Shown piece by piece: positions 51,410 to 60,411 of a DNA stretch of 64,000 bases. Within the stretch, counting starts at the first letter, position 1. Every line of letters begins with the position of its first letter. The notes below the pieces were generated by a model, which was given only the letters and a program-made list of their open reading frames with translations, did not search any database and was not told the DNA's origin. The translations under genes were made by a program, and so were the position numbers. Where the stretch lies: assembly GCA_965277345.1 (NCBI GenBank), contig CBDICI010000004.1, positions 992,001-1,056,000 of the forward strand, written 5' to 3'. The stretch is from CAIOYC01 sp965277345. Lineage in GTDB: Bacteria; Pseudomonadota; Alphaproteobacteria; Caulobacterales; Caulobacteraceae.

Positions 51410-52273
51410 ATGGTTTCCGAAGTCTCGACCGCGGCGCCGGCTCGTGCCGGCAATACCCACATCGTCGACGAACTGATCGTCGAGCGGGCGCCCAAGCTGG
51501 CCGGATCGGCCTTCTGGCCCCTGCTGCGACCGCCGCTGTACGCCCTCCTCGGCTATGATCGCGCCCGCGCCATGGCGGACACCATCGCCCCGATGAGCGG
51601 CCAGGACGCGATCGACTATGTGTCCGACCTGCTCGCCCTGAGGGTAGAGACTGCGGGGCTGGAGCACGTGCCGGCGACCGGCGCGATCGTCACCGTTTCC
51701 AACCACCCCACCGGCATCGCCGACGGCGTGGCGGTATACGATGGCCTGAAGACCGTGCGGCGCGATCTGATGTTCTATGCCAATGCCGACGCCAACCGCG
51801 TGGCGCCTCACTTCGATGACATCCTGATCCCGGTTGAGCTCAGCGCCGCAAAGCGCTCGCGCGAGGCGACCCGGTTGACCCTGCAGCGCACCAATGCCGC
51901 GCTGGAGGCCGGCCAGGCGCTGGTCACCTTCCCCGCCGGCCGCCTGGCCCGGGTACGCCACAAGGTGCTGACCGACGAACCGTGGGCGCCCACGGCCGTG
52001 TCGCTGGCCCGCAAGTTCGCGGCCCCGCTCGTTCCCATCCATGTGGCGGGGCCTTGGTCGTCCCTGTTCCACCTGTTCGACCGTTTTTCAGGCGAGCTGC
52101 GCGACATCACCCTGTTCCACGAGTTGCTGAACAAACGCGGCCAGGCATTTCGCCTGATCGTGGGAGCGCCCATCGACCCGGAGGCGATTCCTGGCGAGCC
52201 GGCCGAGGCGGTGAAGCTGTTGAAGCGCTACGTCGAGTTCGACCTTGCCGCGGGCCGGGAGCCGCCCTGGTGA
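51410..52273 (+). CDS. Lysophospholipid acyltransferase family protein
   Basis: The 287-residue protein has the PlsC/LPLAT fold. The catalytic motif is NHPTGIADG (His and Asp spaced one residue wider than the classic H-x4-D), with FPAGRLARVRH as the second block. It transfers acyl groups to a glycerol phosphate or lipid A-like acceptor at the inner membrane. The stop overlaps the tilS GTG (GTGA). Confidence 0.85.
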   Translation: MVSEVSTAAPARAGNTHIVDELIVERAPKLAGSAFWPLLRPPLYALLGYDRARAMADTIAPMSGQDAIDYVSDLLALRVETAGLEHVPATGAIVTVSNHPTGIADGVAVYDGLKTVRRDLMFYANADANRVAPHFDDILIPVELSAAKRSREATRLTLQRTNAALEAGQALVTFPAGRLARVRHKVLTDEPWAPTAVSLARKFAAPLVPIHVAGPWSSLFHLFDRFSGELRDITLFHELLNKRGQAFRLIVGAPIDPEAIPGEPAEAVKLLKRYVEFDLAAGREPPW

Positions 52274-53283
52274 AGGCGGTGACGGAGGCCCTGGACCGCC
52301 GCCTCGACCCTTTGTCCGGGTCCCCGGTGGTCGTGGCCCTGTCCGGCGGTGGCGATTCGCTCGCCTTGCTGCATCTGGCGGTGGAGTGGGCGCGGACGCA
52401 CGGCCGCCCCGTGCTGGCGCTCACCCTCGATCACGGGCTGAGCCCGGAAAGTAAGGGCTGGACAAGGGAGGCGGGGGCCAAGGCCGAGGCGCTCGGCGCG
52501 GGCTGGCGAACGCTCACCTGGGCGGGGCCCAAGCCGTCCACCGGCCTCCAGGCCAAGGCCCGCGCGGCCCGCCACGCACTCCTGGCGGAGGCGGCGCGGG
52601 AGGCGGGTGCACGGGTTGTCCTGATGGGTCACACCGCCGACGACGTGGCCGAGGGGAACCTCATGCGCCAAGGCGATGCACAAGGGCTCGGGCGCCTGCG
52701 GGAATGGTCTCCCTCGCCGGCGTGGCCGGAGGGGCGGGGGGTGTTCCTGCTGCGACCCCTGCTCAAGGTCGGCCGGTACGACCTTCGCGCTTATCTCACG
52801 GGCAAGGGGGCGCTCTGGCTCGACGATCCCGCAAACGAAGATGGCCGGTTCGCGCGCGTGCGGGCGCGGCGAGCCCTGTCGAGCTTAGATACCCGATCAA
52901 CCGCCGAACCCTGGAGTCCCGCTTCGGCGGGGATGAGCGGGGAAGAGGTTGGAAAGGTCGCGATCGCGGCGGGGGATGTCACGGCGCCTTGCACCCTGCC
53001 AAAACCCGCACTGGCCGCCCTGCTCCTCTGCGTGTCCGGCCGCACCCTGCCGCCGCGAGGCGCGGAGCTTGAACGGCTCATGGCGGTGATCGCGGCGGGT
53101 GGGGTGGCGACGCTCCGCGGATGCCGCATCGAGGCGCGGGGCGAGACCGTCCGGATCGCCCGCGCCGCGCCGCGCCGGGGGGAATCCGCGCCGCCCGCCG
53201 AGCCGCCGGCGTGGATGGTCCAGCGGTTCCACGCCGCCTGCGGGCTCTATCCGGACGAGGCGTCTATTCCGCCGCCAGCATGA
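52270..53283 (+). CDS. tilS: tRNA(Ile)-lysidine synthetase
   Basis: The 337-residue protein starts at the GTG overlapping the acyltransferase stop. The PP-loop is VVALSGGGDSLALLHLAVEW, followed by ALTLDHGLSPESKG and LMGHTADDVAEGNLMR. It attaches lysine to C34 of tRNA-Ile(CAU). The C-terminal substrate-recognition region is shorter than E. coli TilS. The 3' end overlaps the convergent cupin-type gene by 20 bases. Confidence 0.93.
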   Translation: MKAVTEALDRRLDPLSGSPVVVALSGGGDSLALLHLAVEWARTHGRPVLALTLDHGLSPESKGWTREAGAKAEALGAGWRTLTWAGPKPSTGLQAKARAARHALLAEAAREAGARVVLMGHTADDVAEGNLMRQGDAQGLGRLREWSPSPAWPEGRGVFLLRPLLKVGRYDLRAYLTGKGALWLDDPANEDGRFARVRARRALSSLDTRSTAEPWSPASAGMSGEEVGKVAIAAGDVTAPCTLPKPALAALLLCVSGRTLPPRGAELERLMAVIAAGGVATLRGCRIEARGETVRIARAAPRRGESAPPAEPPAWMVQRFHAACGLYPDEASIPPPA

Positions 53284-54229
53284 CCGGCGCCGGGCCGTGA
53301 CCCTCGCGCCAGCGAATGTTGTCGGGTTCGGCAAGGTCCACGTCGAAACAGCGGGGGTGCGACTTCTCCACCGTCTTGCGGAAGCTCTCGACGAAGCGCA
53401 GCGGCTTGGAAGCGGACCAGTAGAGCGGCTTCAGCGCGTCGGCTGTGGCGCGCGACGAACCGAGGTCGAGTCCTAGGCGGCGACGCAGCCAGCCCTTGGT
53501 GTAGAGGGCGCCGTTGGTGCGCGCCGACTGCGGCGTGGTGTATTCCACCGAGACCGAGACGTTCAGATTGTCTCCGTTCACCACCCGGTGCGGACCATGC
53601 AAGGGCCACGCGGCGGCGTCGCCGGGCTGGAACACCACTCGCTCCGCCGCCGCGTCCATCGCCGCGTCATAGGGGGCGTCGGACAGGGTCTCCTTCAGCA
53701 GGATCGCCTCCATGGCCCGTTCGGTGATGAAGGCGTCGGTGGCGGGGTAGATCAGCATCGTCTTGGTCCCGCGCATATGCCACAGCATGGTGTCGGCGGC
53801 GTCGGCGTGGAAGAAGATGCCCATCTGGGGTCCGGAGATCAGCACGCTGGCCGAGGCGGAGAGGATCTTCGTTCCCGTTTCGTGCGCATAGTCGGCCATG
53901 GCGCGGTCGAACACGGGCTTGTAGCGGGGATGCATCTCCATCGCCCGGCGGCAGGAGACCCATAGGGCGCCGGTCTTGACCGCCTGCAGGATGTCCGCGC
54001 CGGACAGTCCGTTCGCTTCGCCCGCCTTCCAGCGCTCGCCGCCGGGCGGGTTGCGCCGCATGGTCAGGACGTCGAACCGGTCGCGGGGTTGCTCCTCGAT
54101 CAGCCGGGTCAGGGCCTCGTCGGTGAACAGGCCGGTCTCGTTCAGCCGATGGCGGAAACGGACGGCGGCAGTCGTCGGCAGGCCCCTGTGCGGCAGGGGC
54201 TCGATCAGCGTGTCTGGGGGTGTGGTCAC
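53264..54229 (-). CDS. Cupin/JmjC-like protein
   Basis: The 321-residue protein starts at the GTG at 54229; the frame continues upstream without similarity. A JmjC-type double-stranded beta-helix is suggested by MGIFFHADAADTMLWHMRG (His-x-Asp metal ligands) and PGDAAAWPLHGPHRVVNGDN (second His). Such proteins are Fe(II)/2-oxoglutarate dioxygenases, often hydroxylases of proteins or tRNA. The substrate is unknown. It is divergent from phhB. Confidence 0.7.
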   Translation of the reverse strand: MTTPPDTLIEPLPHRGLPTTAAVRFRHRLNETGLFTDEALTRLIEEQPRDRFDVLTMRRNPPGGERWKAGEANGLSGADILQAVKTGALWVSCRRAMEMHPRYKPVFDRAMADYAHETGTKILSASASVLISGPQMGIFFHADAADTMLWHMRGTKTMLIYPATDAFITERAMEAILLKETLSDAPYDAAMDAAAERVVFQPGDAAAWPLHGPHRVVNGDNLNVSVSVEYTTPQSARTNGALYTKGWLRRRLGLDLGSSRATADALKPLYWSASKPLRFVESFRKTVEKSHPRCFDVDLAEPDNIRWREGHGPAPVMLAAE

Positions 54230-54335
54230 GTGAGGCGTCCCATAGCGATCCGGATGCGCGTTCGCGTGCACAGAGTGGGCCAAGGGGTGCGGTGGCCGCA
54301 TTCTCCCGCTAGAAGGCTCGGCAAAGGAGCAGGCC

Positions 54336-54641
54336 ATGGCGGACGACAGGCTCGGAGCGGAGGCGGCGCTGGCCCAGCTTCCAGGATGGCGCGGGGTTGA
54401 GGGCGGTCGGGACGCGATCACCAAGTCCTTCAAGTTCAGGGACTTCAATCAGGCCTTCGGCTTCATGGCGCGGGTGGCGCTATGGGCCGACAAGGCCGAT
54501 CACCATCCGGAATGGTCCAACGTCTACAATAGCGTCGAGGTCACGCTGACCACGCATGACGCGGGCGGGGTCAGCACCAAGGATGTCGCGCTGGCCCGAT
54601 TCATGGACGAGATCGCCCCTACCATCGGCAAAGGAGGCTAA
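54336..54641 (+). CDS. phhB: 4a-hydroxytetrahydrobiopterin dehydratase
   Basis: The 101-residue protein has the PCD pattern: FKFRDFNQAFGFMARVALWA, DKADHHPEWSNVYNSVEVTL and TTHDAGGVSTKDVALARF. The catalytic His residues lie in DHHPEW and TTHD. It recycles 4a-hydroxytetrahydropterin after phenylalanine hydroxylation; in bacteria without phhA nearby, as here, it can serve other pterin or transcriptional roles. It is four bases before the first SDR gene. Confidence 0.95.
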   Translation: MADDRLGAEAALAQLPGWRGVEGGRDAITKSFKFRDFNQAFGFMARVALWADKADHHPEWSNVYNSVEVTLTTHDAGGVSTKDVALARFMDEIAPTIGKGG

Positions 54642-54645
54642 CGCC

Positions 54646-55464
54646 GTGGCCAAAAAATCCAAGGGTCCGCGCCCGGTCGCGCTGGTTACCGGCGCATCGG
54701 GCGGCATCGGCGAGGCGCTGGCGCACCAGTTCGCCAGGGGCGGCTATGACCTCGTCCTGGTCGCTCGCTCAGAGGCCAAGCTGGCCGCCGTCGCCGGGGC
54801 GCTGAAAGGGCAAGGCGCGGCGGCGCACGTTATACCGCTCGACCTCGAGGCCAGGGGCGCGGGGGCCGATCTCGAAGCCGCCGTCGGCGCGCTCGGGCTC
54901 GACATCGATGCCCTGGTCAACAATGCCGGCTACGGTTCGACCGGGGCGGTGCTCGACACCGATCTGGCTCAGCAGCTCGGCGCCATCGACCTGAACATTC
55001 GCGTCCTGACGGAACTGTCGGTGCGCTTCGGCGCGCCGATGCAGGCGCGCGGGCGGGGCGGTATCCTGAACGTGGCCTCCACCGCCGCCTTTCAGCCCGG
55101 CCCCTATATGGCGGTCTATTACGCCACCAAGGCCTATGTGCTGAGCTTCACCGAAGCCCTCAATCGCGAGCTGAAGCATACCGGCGTGCACGCCACGGCG
55201 CTCTGCCCCGGCCCGGTGGAGACCGGCTTTCAGGCGCGGGCCGCCTTCGACGCCTCCATGGGGCTGACCCGCCTGCCCATGCAGACCGCCGAGCAGGTGG
55301 CCAGGGCCGGCTACCACGCCTTTCGCCGCAAACAGGCCGTGGTCATCCCCGGCGGGATGAACTTCGTGATGGCCAAGAGCGCCGCGTTCGCGCCGAGGGG
55401 TGTGCTGCTGTCCATGGTGGAAACCCTGCAAAAGAAGCGTCAGGAAGGAGCGTCGCATGGTTGA
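54646..55464 (+). CDS. Short-chain dehydrogenase (SDR family)
   Basis: I start at the GTG eight bases after AAGGAGG, giving 272 residues. The Rossmann TGASGGIGEALAHQFARGG, NNAGYGSTG and catalytic Ser in NVASTAAFQPG with YMAVYYATKAYVLSF (Tyr-x3-Lys) are present. It is an NAD(P)-dependent oxidoreductase of the DltE/DHRS type; the substrate is unknown. It overlaps the next SDR gene by eight bases. Confidence 0.93.
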   Translation: MAKKSKGPRPVALVTGASGGIGEALAHQFARGGYDLVLVARSEAKLAAVAGALKGQGAAAHVIPLDLEARGAGADLEAAVGALGLDIDALVNNAGYGSTGAVLDTDLAQQLGAIDLNIRVLTELSVRFGAPMQARGRGGILNVASTAAFQPGPYMAVYYATKAYVLSFTEALNRELKHTGVHATALCPGPVETGFQARAAFDASMGLTRLPMQTAEQVARAGYHAFRRKQAVVIPGGMNFVMAKSAAFAPRGVLLSMVETLQKKRQEGASHG

Positions 55465-56245
55465 GGCGAAAACAGGCCGGGTCGCCGGCAAGAAGGCTTT
55501 CGTCACCGGCGGCGCGCAGGGCCTCGGCGCCGCCGCGGCGCGCAAGCTGGCCAGCGAGGGCGCCAAGGTCGCCATCGCCGACCTGAACCACGAGGGCGCC
55601 CAGACGGTCGCCGCGGGGATCAACGCGGCGCAGGGTGAGGGGACCGCATTCGCCTACGCCCTCGATGTGCGCGAGGAGGCCCAATGGATCTACGCGCTGG
55701 AGGAGGCCGATGCGGCCATGGGCGGCATCAGCGTGCTGCTCAACAATGCCGGCATCTCAATCGGCGGCAATATCGAACAGCTCAGCCTCGCCGACTGGAA
55801 GCTGGTGATGAGCGTCAATGTGGACAGCGTGTTCCTCGGGACCAAGCACGCGCTGAAATACCTGAAAGAGAACCAGCCCGGTTCGATCGTCAACATATCC
55901 TCCATCGCCGGTCTGATCGCGGGCCATAACACCCCGGTCTACAACGCCTCCAAGGCCGGGGTCTGGCTGTTGTCGAAGAACATCGCCCTGCACTGCGCCA
56001 AGCAGGGCTACAATATCCGCTCCAACTCCATCCACCCCACCTTCATCGACACGCCCATCCTGGACCGGCTGCGCGAAATGCTGGGCAAGGACGTGGCGGA
56101 GGGCAAGCTGGCGCGCCAGATCCCGCTCGGTCATATCGGCGAGCCGGACGACATCGCCAACGCCGTGCTCTATCTCGCCTCCGACGAGAGCAAGTTCATG
56201 ACCGGCGCTGAGCTCAAGCTCGACGGCGGCATCTCGGCCATGTGA
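55457..56245 (+). CDS. Short-chain dehydrogenase (SDR family, hydroxysteroid-type)
   Basis: The 262-residue protein starts after GGAAGGAG. It shows FVTGGAQGLGAAAARKLASE, LLNNAGISIGG, NISSIAGLIAGHNTPVYNAS with Tyr-x3-Lys, and the C-terminal GAELKLDGGISAM. This is the classical cofactor-reducing SDR layout; 3-hydroxyacyl or hydroxysteroid substrates are typical. Its stop shares a base with the trmB start (TGATG). Confidence 0.93.
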   Translation: MVEAKTGRVAGKKAFVTGGAQGLGAAAARKLASEGAKVAIADLNHEGAQTVAAGINAAQGEGTAFAYALDVREEAQWIYALEEADAAMGGISVLLNNAGISIGGNIEQLSLADWKLVMSVNVDSVFLGTKHALKYLKENQPGSIVNISSIAGLIAGHNTPVYNASKAGVWLLSKNIALHCAKQGYNIRSNSIHPTFIDTPILDRLREMLGKDVAEGKLARQIPLGHIGEPDDIANAVLYLASDESKFMTGAELKLDGGISAM

Positions 56246-56928
56246 TGGGCGATGAAGCAGCCCACCCCCTGATCCGCAGCTTCGGCCGCACCCGGTCGCG
56301 CACGATCAAGCCGAGGCAGGCCGGGTTGATCGATACGCTGCTGCCCGCCATCGCGCTGGACCCAACCCAGCCGATCGACCCGCGCGCGCTGGCGTCGGAA
56401 GCGGTCGAGGTGTGGCTGGAGATCGGCTTTGGCGGCGGCGAGCACATGGCGGCGCAGGCGGCGCGGCGGCCGGAGGTGATGGTCATGGGCGCCGAGCCGT
56501 TCTGGAACGGCGCCGCCAGTGCGCTGCGCCATATGGACGAGGCCGGTCTGACCAATGTGCGCCTGCACGTGGGCGACGCCCGCGATCTGTTGGCCGCCCT
56601 GCCGGACGCCTCGCTCGACCGGGTGTTCATCCTGTTCCCCGATCCCTGGCCCAAGGCGCGCCACCACAAGCGCCGCCTGATCCAGACCGAGACCGTGGCC
56701 GATCTGGCGCGCGTCGCCAAACCGGGCGGGCGGCTGCGCTTCGCCAGCGACTGGGCGGACTATGTGGACTGGACGCTGGAGCGGTTCGACGCCCAGCCCG
56801 CCTTCCGCTGGCTGGCGGAGCGCGCCGACGACTGGCGCACGCCCCCCGCCGATCACATCACCACCCGCTACGAGGAAAAGCGCCTCGGCGACATCGCGCC
56901 CGTGTGGCTGGATTTCGAGCGCGTGTGA
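56245..56928 (+). CDS. trmB: tRNA (guanine-N7)-methyltransferase
   Basis: The 227-residue protein has the TrmB pattern: SFGRTRSRTIKPRQAGLIDT, SAM motif WLEIGFGGGEHMAAQA, VHVGDAR-like LHVGDARDLLAALPD, and the family signature ILFPDPWPKARHHKRRLIQT. It methylates G46 of tRNA. A GTG one codon earlier is an alternative start. It closes the phhB-SDR-SDR-trmB operon. Confidence 0.96.
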   Translation: MGDEAAHPLIRSFGRTRSRTIKPRQAGLIDTLLPAIALDPTQPIDPRALASEAVEVWLEIGFGGGEHMAAQAARRPEVMVMGAEPFWNGAASALRHMDEAGLTNVRLHVGDARDLLAALPDASLDRVFILFPDPWPKARHHKRRLIQTETVADLARVAKPGGRLRFASDWADYVDWTLERFDAQPAFRWLAERADDWRTPPADHITTRYEEKRLGDIAPVWLDFERV

Positions 56929-57082
56929 TCCGCGTGGCGCGCACTGAATGTCAAACGCGTTTCGGGTTGCTGCGTGTCCGTGATCAGTTCGTCCTTGAAA
57001 CCCGCGCGAGGACGGCAGAGCCATTGAAGCCCTTCTGCGCGCGAGCACGACATGCGAGACGGTTCCAAACGAAAGGTTGGGC

Positions 57083-58303
57083 TCAAAGCGCCGCGCGCCG
57101 CCGCTCTAGCCAGAGCCGCTCCGCCGGTCCGGTGGTGAGCGAGAGGGCGTGATCGTAGGCGAGGCTCGCCTCGTCTCGTCGGCCGAGGCGGCGCAACAGG
57201 TCGGCGCGGACGGCATGGTAGGGCTGAAAGTCGGCCAGCCGGGCGGCGTCCAGCGCATCGACCTGCGCCATGGCGATGAGGGCGCCGTTGACCTCGGCCA
57301 AGGGCGCGGCCCGGTTCAGTCGCACCACCGCGTCGTCGCGCACGTGCAGCATGGCGTCGTAGAGGGTGAGCACCCGGCGCCAGGGGGGCGGGTCGTCCAG
57401 GCTCGGGCGCGAACACCATACGCCGTGGATCGCCGCATTCAGGGCGCGATAGCTCCGCGCGCCGAGCGCCGCCGCCATGGCGAGGTGGGCGTTGGCCTCC
57501 GCGATCAGGGAACGACGCCACAGGGCCGGGTCTTGGTCGGACAGCGCAACCATGGCGCCGGCATCGTCCAGTCGCGCCGGCCGGCGGGCTTCGGCGTAGC
57601 GAACCAGCGCCGCCAGCGCCCACACCTCTCCCTCGCCTGGGGCGAGGCGCGTGAGAAGCGCGGTCAGCGCCAGCATTTCCGTCGCATAGCCTGCGTGCGG
57701 CCCGGCGCCGGCGGCGTCCTCATGCGCCTTGGCATAGGCGACCTCAAGCGTCGAGAGGACCGCCTCCATCCGTTCGGGCCACTGGTCGGGACCGGGAACT
57801 TCAAACGGCACCCCCGCCTCGGCGATCTTGCGTTTGGCGCGCACCAGCCGCTGCGCCAGCGTCGGCTCCGGCAGAAGGAAGGCCCGGGCGATCTCGGCGA
57901 TGGAAAGGCCACACACCACCTTGAGCGTCAGCGCCGCCCGCGCCTCGGCGCCGACGGCCGGGTGACAGCAGACGAAGATCAGGCGCAGTCGTTCGTCGGG
58001 GATCAGGTGGCTATCGTCCACCAGCGCGTCCTCCTCCGTCGGGGCAGGTTCGGGTGGATCGGGCCACAGCCGCGCGCGCACGGCCCGCTTGCGCAGGGTG
58101 TCCAGCGCGCCCCGGAGGGCGGCGCGATAAAGCCACGCGGCGGCGTCGCGCGGTTCACCCTCCCGCGGCCAGATCGCCGCCGCCTTGGCGCAGGCCCCGG
58201 CATAGGCGTCCTCGGCGAGGTCGAGATCGCGAAAGCGGGCGGCGAGGGCGGCGATGATTCGCGCTCCGTCCTCCCGCGCCGCCCGCTCCAGCCCGCCGGA
58301 CAC
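57083..58303 (-). CDS. ECF42-type RNA polymerase sigma factor with TPR-like C-terminal extension
   Basis: The 406-residue protein has ECF regions: sigma-2 (RDLDLAEDAYAGACAKAAAI, AWLYRAALRGALDTLRKR) and sigma-4 (LTLKVVCGLSIAEIARAFLL, TLAQRLVRAKRKI). A roughly 220-residue helical C-terminal extension with TPR character follows (LNAAIHGVW..., PYHAVRADLLRRLGRRDEA). Sigma factors of group ECF42 are encoded next to DGPF (YCII) proteins instead of anti-sigma factors, exactly as here. Its GTG start directly follows the DGPF gene stop. Confidence 0.88.
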   Translation of the reverse strand: MSGGLERAAREDGARIIAALAARFRDLDLAEDAYAGACAKAAAIWPREGEPRDAAAWLYRAALRGALDTLRKRAVRARLWPDPPEPAPTEEDALVDDSHLIPDERLRLIFVCCHPAVGAEARAALTLKVVCGLSIAEIARAFLLPEPTLAQRLVRAKRKIAEAGVPFEVPGPDQWPERMEAVLSTLEVAYAKAHEDAAGAGPHAGYATEMLALTALLTRLAPGEGEVWALAALVRYAEARRPARLDDAGAMVALSDQDPALWRRSLIAEANAHLAMAAALGARSYRALNAAIHGVWCSRPSLDDPPPWRRVLTLYDAMLHVRDDAVVRLNRAAPLAEVNGALIAMAQVDALDAARLADFQPYHAVRADLLRRLGRRDEASLAYDHALSLTTGPAERLWLERRRAAL

Positions 58304-58675
58304 CTAGGCGGTGGCGGTCTTGCGTTGCGCCGGGTTCAGCACAGGACGGATTTCGATGGCCCCTTCACCGTGGAGCGGGATTTTCCTGGCCACGGCGATG
58401 GCGTCGTCGAGGTCGGGCACGTCGATCAGATAATAGCCGCCGAGCTGTTCCTTGGTCTCGGCGAAAGGGCCGTCGTGCACCGTCTTGGTCCCCGTGGCCG
58501 AGGTGCGAAGCGTCGTGGCGTTGGGGGTGTTCTGCAGCCCCGCCCCGCCGACGCGCACCGCGCCCAGTTCCTGCACCAGTGCCATATGCTTGCCCACCAC
58601 CTCCATCATGGCGGGTCCGTCCTTGGCCGCGCCGTAAACGCGTTCGTCCTCGTAGATCAGCAGCATATATTGCAT
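58304..58675 (-). CDS. DGPF-domain (YCII-related) protein, ECF42 partner
   Basis: The 123-residue protein starts at 58675 with MQYMLLIYEDERVYG and holds the name-giving DGPF motif in KTVHDGPFAETKEQLGGYYL. DGPF proteins accompany ECF42 sigma factors, and the C-terminal TPR extension of the sigma factor is thought to control its activity; the role of DGPF itself is unclear. The sigma gene follows with no gap. Confidence 0.92.
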   Translation of the reverse strand: MQYMLLIYEDERVYGAAKDGPAMMEVVGKHMALVQELGAVRVGGAGLQNTPNATTLRTSATGTKTVHDGPFAETKEQLGGYYLIDVPDLDDAIAVARKIPLHGEGAIEIRPVLNPAQRKTATA

Positions 58676-58759
58676 GTGGGTCGCTCCATCCGCCGCGCAC
58701 ATCGCCCAGCTTCGTCGCAGAGACGTTCGAGGGGGAGCGGATTCGACAGGCGCCGGATA

Positions 58760-59494
58760 TTATTTTGCGGCGAACACCCGGGCGATATCGGCCGCCGTCA
58801 TCACCCTATGCCGCCCTGGCTCAAGGTCTTGCGGCAGGCCGAGCGCGCCGATGCGGTCGCGGTGCAGGGCCTCCACATGGTTGCCGAGCGCGGCGAACAT
58901 GCGGCGCACCATGTGGTAGCGGCCCTCGGTAACGGTGAGGAAGGCCTCGGTCGGCGAGATCGGCTCCAGCACTGCCGGGGCCAGTGGTTTGTCGTCGCCC
59001 TCCAGCATCAGAGTCCCGGCCGCGAGACGCGCCGCCTCGTCGCCGGCCAGCGGCCTCGCCAGCGTGGCGCGATAGCGCTTGGTCACATGGTGGCGAGGCG
59101 CGATGATCCGGTGCAGCAGCGCCCCGTCGTCGGTGAGCAGCAGAAGGCCGGAGGTCTCCTTGTCCAGCCGACCCACGGTGGAGATAGCCGGTTCGCGAAT
59201 TCGCCAGCGGGGGGGCAGAAGGTCATAGACCAGCGGTCCAGCCTCCTTGCGCGAGCAGGTGACGCCCAGCGGCTTGTGCAGCATCAGCGCCATACCGGGG
59301 ACGGGGTCAAGCCTGCGGCCCTCCACCCGCATCCGCTCGGGCAGGTCGGGGGTTGCGGGGATCTTCAGGTCGGCGGCGGCCAACGGAGCGCCGTCCAGCG
59401 TAACGGCGCCGGCCCTGACCAGCGCCTGCACCGCCTTGCGCGAGCCGTAGCCCATATTGGCCAGCAGGCGGTCGAGCCGGACGGTGACGCTCAC
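58760..59494 (-). CDS. Pseudouridine synthase, RsuA/RluB/E/F-type
   Basis: The 244-residue protein has an N-terminal S4 domain (VRLDRLLANMGYGSRKAVQA) and the catalytic motif STVGRLDKETSGLLLLTDDG with the Asp nucleophile. GRYHMVRRMFAALGNHVEAL is the RsuA/RluE family block. It isomerises uridine in ribosomal RNA; small-subunit RsuA-type is most likely. The GTG start overlaps the methyltransferase stop (GTGA). Confidence 0.92.
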   Translation of the reverse strand: MSVTVRLDRLLANMGYGSRKAVQALVRAGAVTLDGAPLAAADLKIPATPDLPERMRVEGRRLDPVPGMALMLHKPLGVTCSRKEAGPLVYDLLPPRWRIREPAISTVGRLDKETSGLLLLTDDGALLHRIIAPRHHVTKRYRATLARPLAGDEAARLAAGTLMLEGDDKPLAPAVLEPISPTEAFLTVTEGRYHMVRRMFAALGNHVEALHRDRIGALGLPQDLEPGRHRVMTAADIARVFAAK

Positions 59495-60411
59495 TTGCGC
59501 GCCTCATAGACCTTGAAGCCCGCGCCGTCGGCCAAGAGGGCGGTGGAGGCGAACAGCGGGGTCAGCACACCCTCGTAGGGCAGGTGTCGGTTGGCCACCA
59601 GGATGGCGACGCCGCCCTTGCGCAGCAGACGGTGCGCCGCGCGGATGAATCCCTGGCCGAGCGCCCTATCCTCGATTCCGCCGTCATGAAACGGCGGGTT
59701 CATCACCACGAAGTCCAACCCGTCGAACGGCAGGTCGCCCCGCGCGTCGGCCCAGTGCAGGTGCACGCGCGGCTCCTCGGCGAAATTGCGCCGGCAGGCT
59801 TCGACAGCCCGGCGGTCGAGGTCGATCAATTCCAGCCGCGTCACCCTGGGCGCCGCCAGGACGGCGCGGGCGAGTAGGCCGGCGCCGCAGCCGAGGTCCG
59901 CGCCCCGGCCGGTGAGGGCGACACATTTCAGGGTCTCGACCAGCAAACGGCTGCCGGGGTCGGCGCGGTCCCAGCTGAACAGGCCGGGCTGGCTCCACAG
60001 GCCGAGCGCCTCCACCCAGCGCGGCGCGCCGGCGGCGATGGCGTCCTCGGTATTGTCGAGCGCCCCGGGACGCCGGGTCTCGCAAAGCCGCTGGTGGCGT
60101 CGGCCGGTCTCCACCACCGCGCAGCCGAACGCCTGTAGCTCCTTGCCGAGCCGCGCACCGCCCTTTTCCTTGGGGGCCATGGCGATCAGCGGCGCGTCGG
60201 GCTTCAAGGCACGCAGGGCCAGCGCCAAGGTATAGCGTCGCTCCACCGTGCCGGGCGGGGCGGCGACCACCGCCTCGGCGAGGCTGGCCTCCGCAACATC
60301 CTCCAGCCGCGCCGCGCCGGGGATCAGGGGCGAAACCTGCACCGCCCCCTCGGGAACCTCGGCCAGGGCGGGGAGCGGCGTGCCGTAGACGCAGGCCCGC
60401 GCCGTCTTCAT
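59491..60411 (-). CDS. Class I SAM-dependent methyltransferase, RsmC/RlmG-like
   Basis: The 306-residue protein starts at the ATGA overlapping DUF35. An N-terminal degenerate domain is followed by the SAM domain with DLGCGAGLLARAVL and the adenine-N6/guanine-N2 methylase motif LDFVVMNPPFHDGG. This fits the RsmC/RlmG group that methylates guanine in rRNA. The overlap with rsuA suggests an RNA modification pair. Confidence 0.85.
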   Translation of the reverse strand: MKTARACVYGTPLPALAEVPEGAVQVSPLIPGAARLEDVAEASLAEAVVAAPPGTVERRYTLALALRALKPDAPLIAMAPKEKGGARLGKELQAFGCAVVETGRRHQRLCETRRPGALDNTEDAIAAGAPRWVEALGLWSQPGLFSWDRADPGSRLLVETLKCVALTGRGADLGCGAGLLARAVLAAPRVTRLELIDLDRRAVEACRRNFAEEPRVHLHWADARGDLPFDGLDFVVMNPPFHDGGIEDRALGQGFIRAAHRLLRKGGVAILVANRHLPYEGVLTPLFASTALLADGAGFKVYEARK

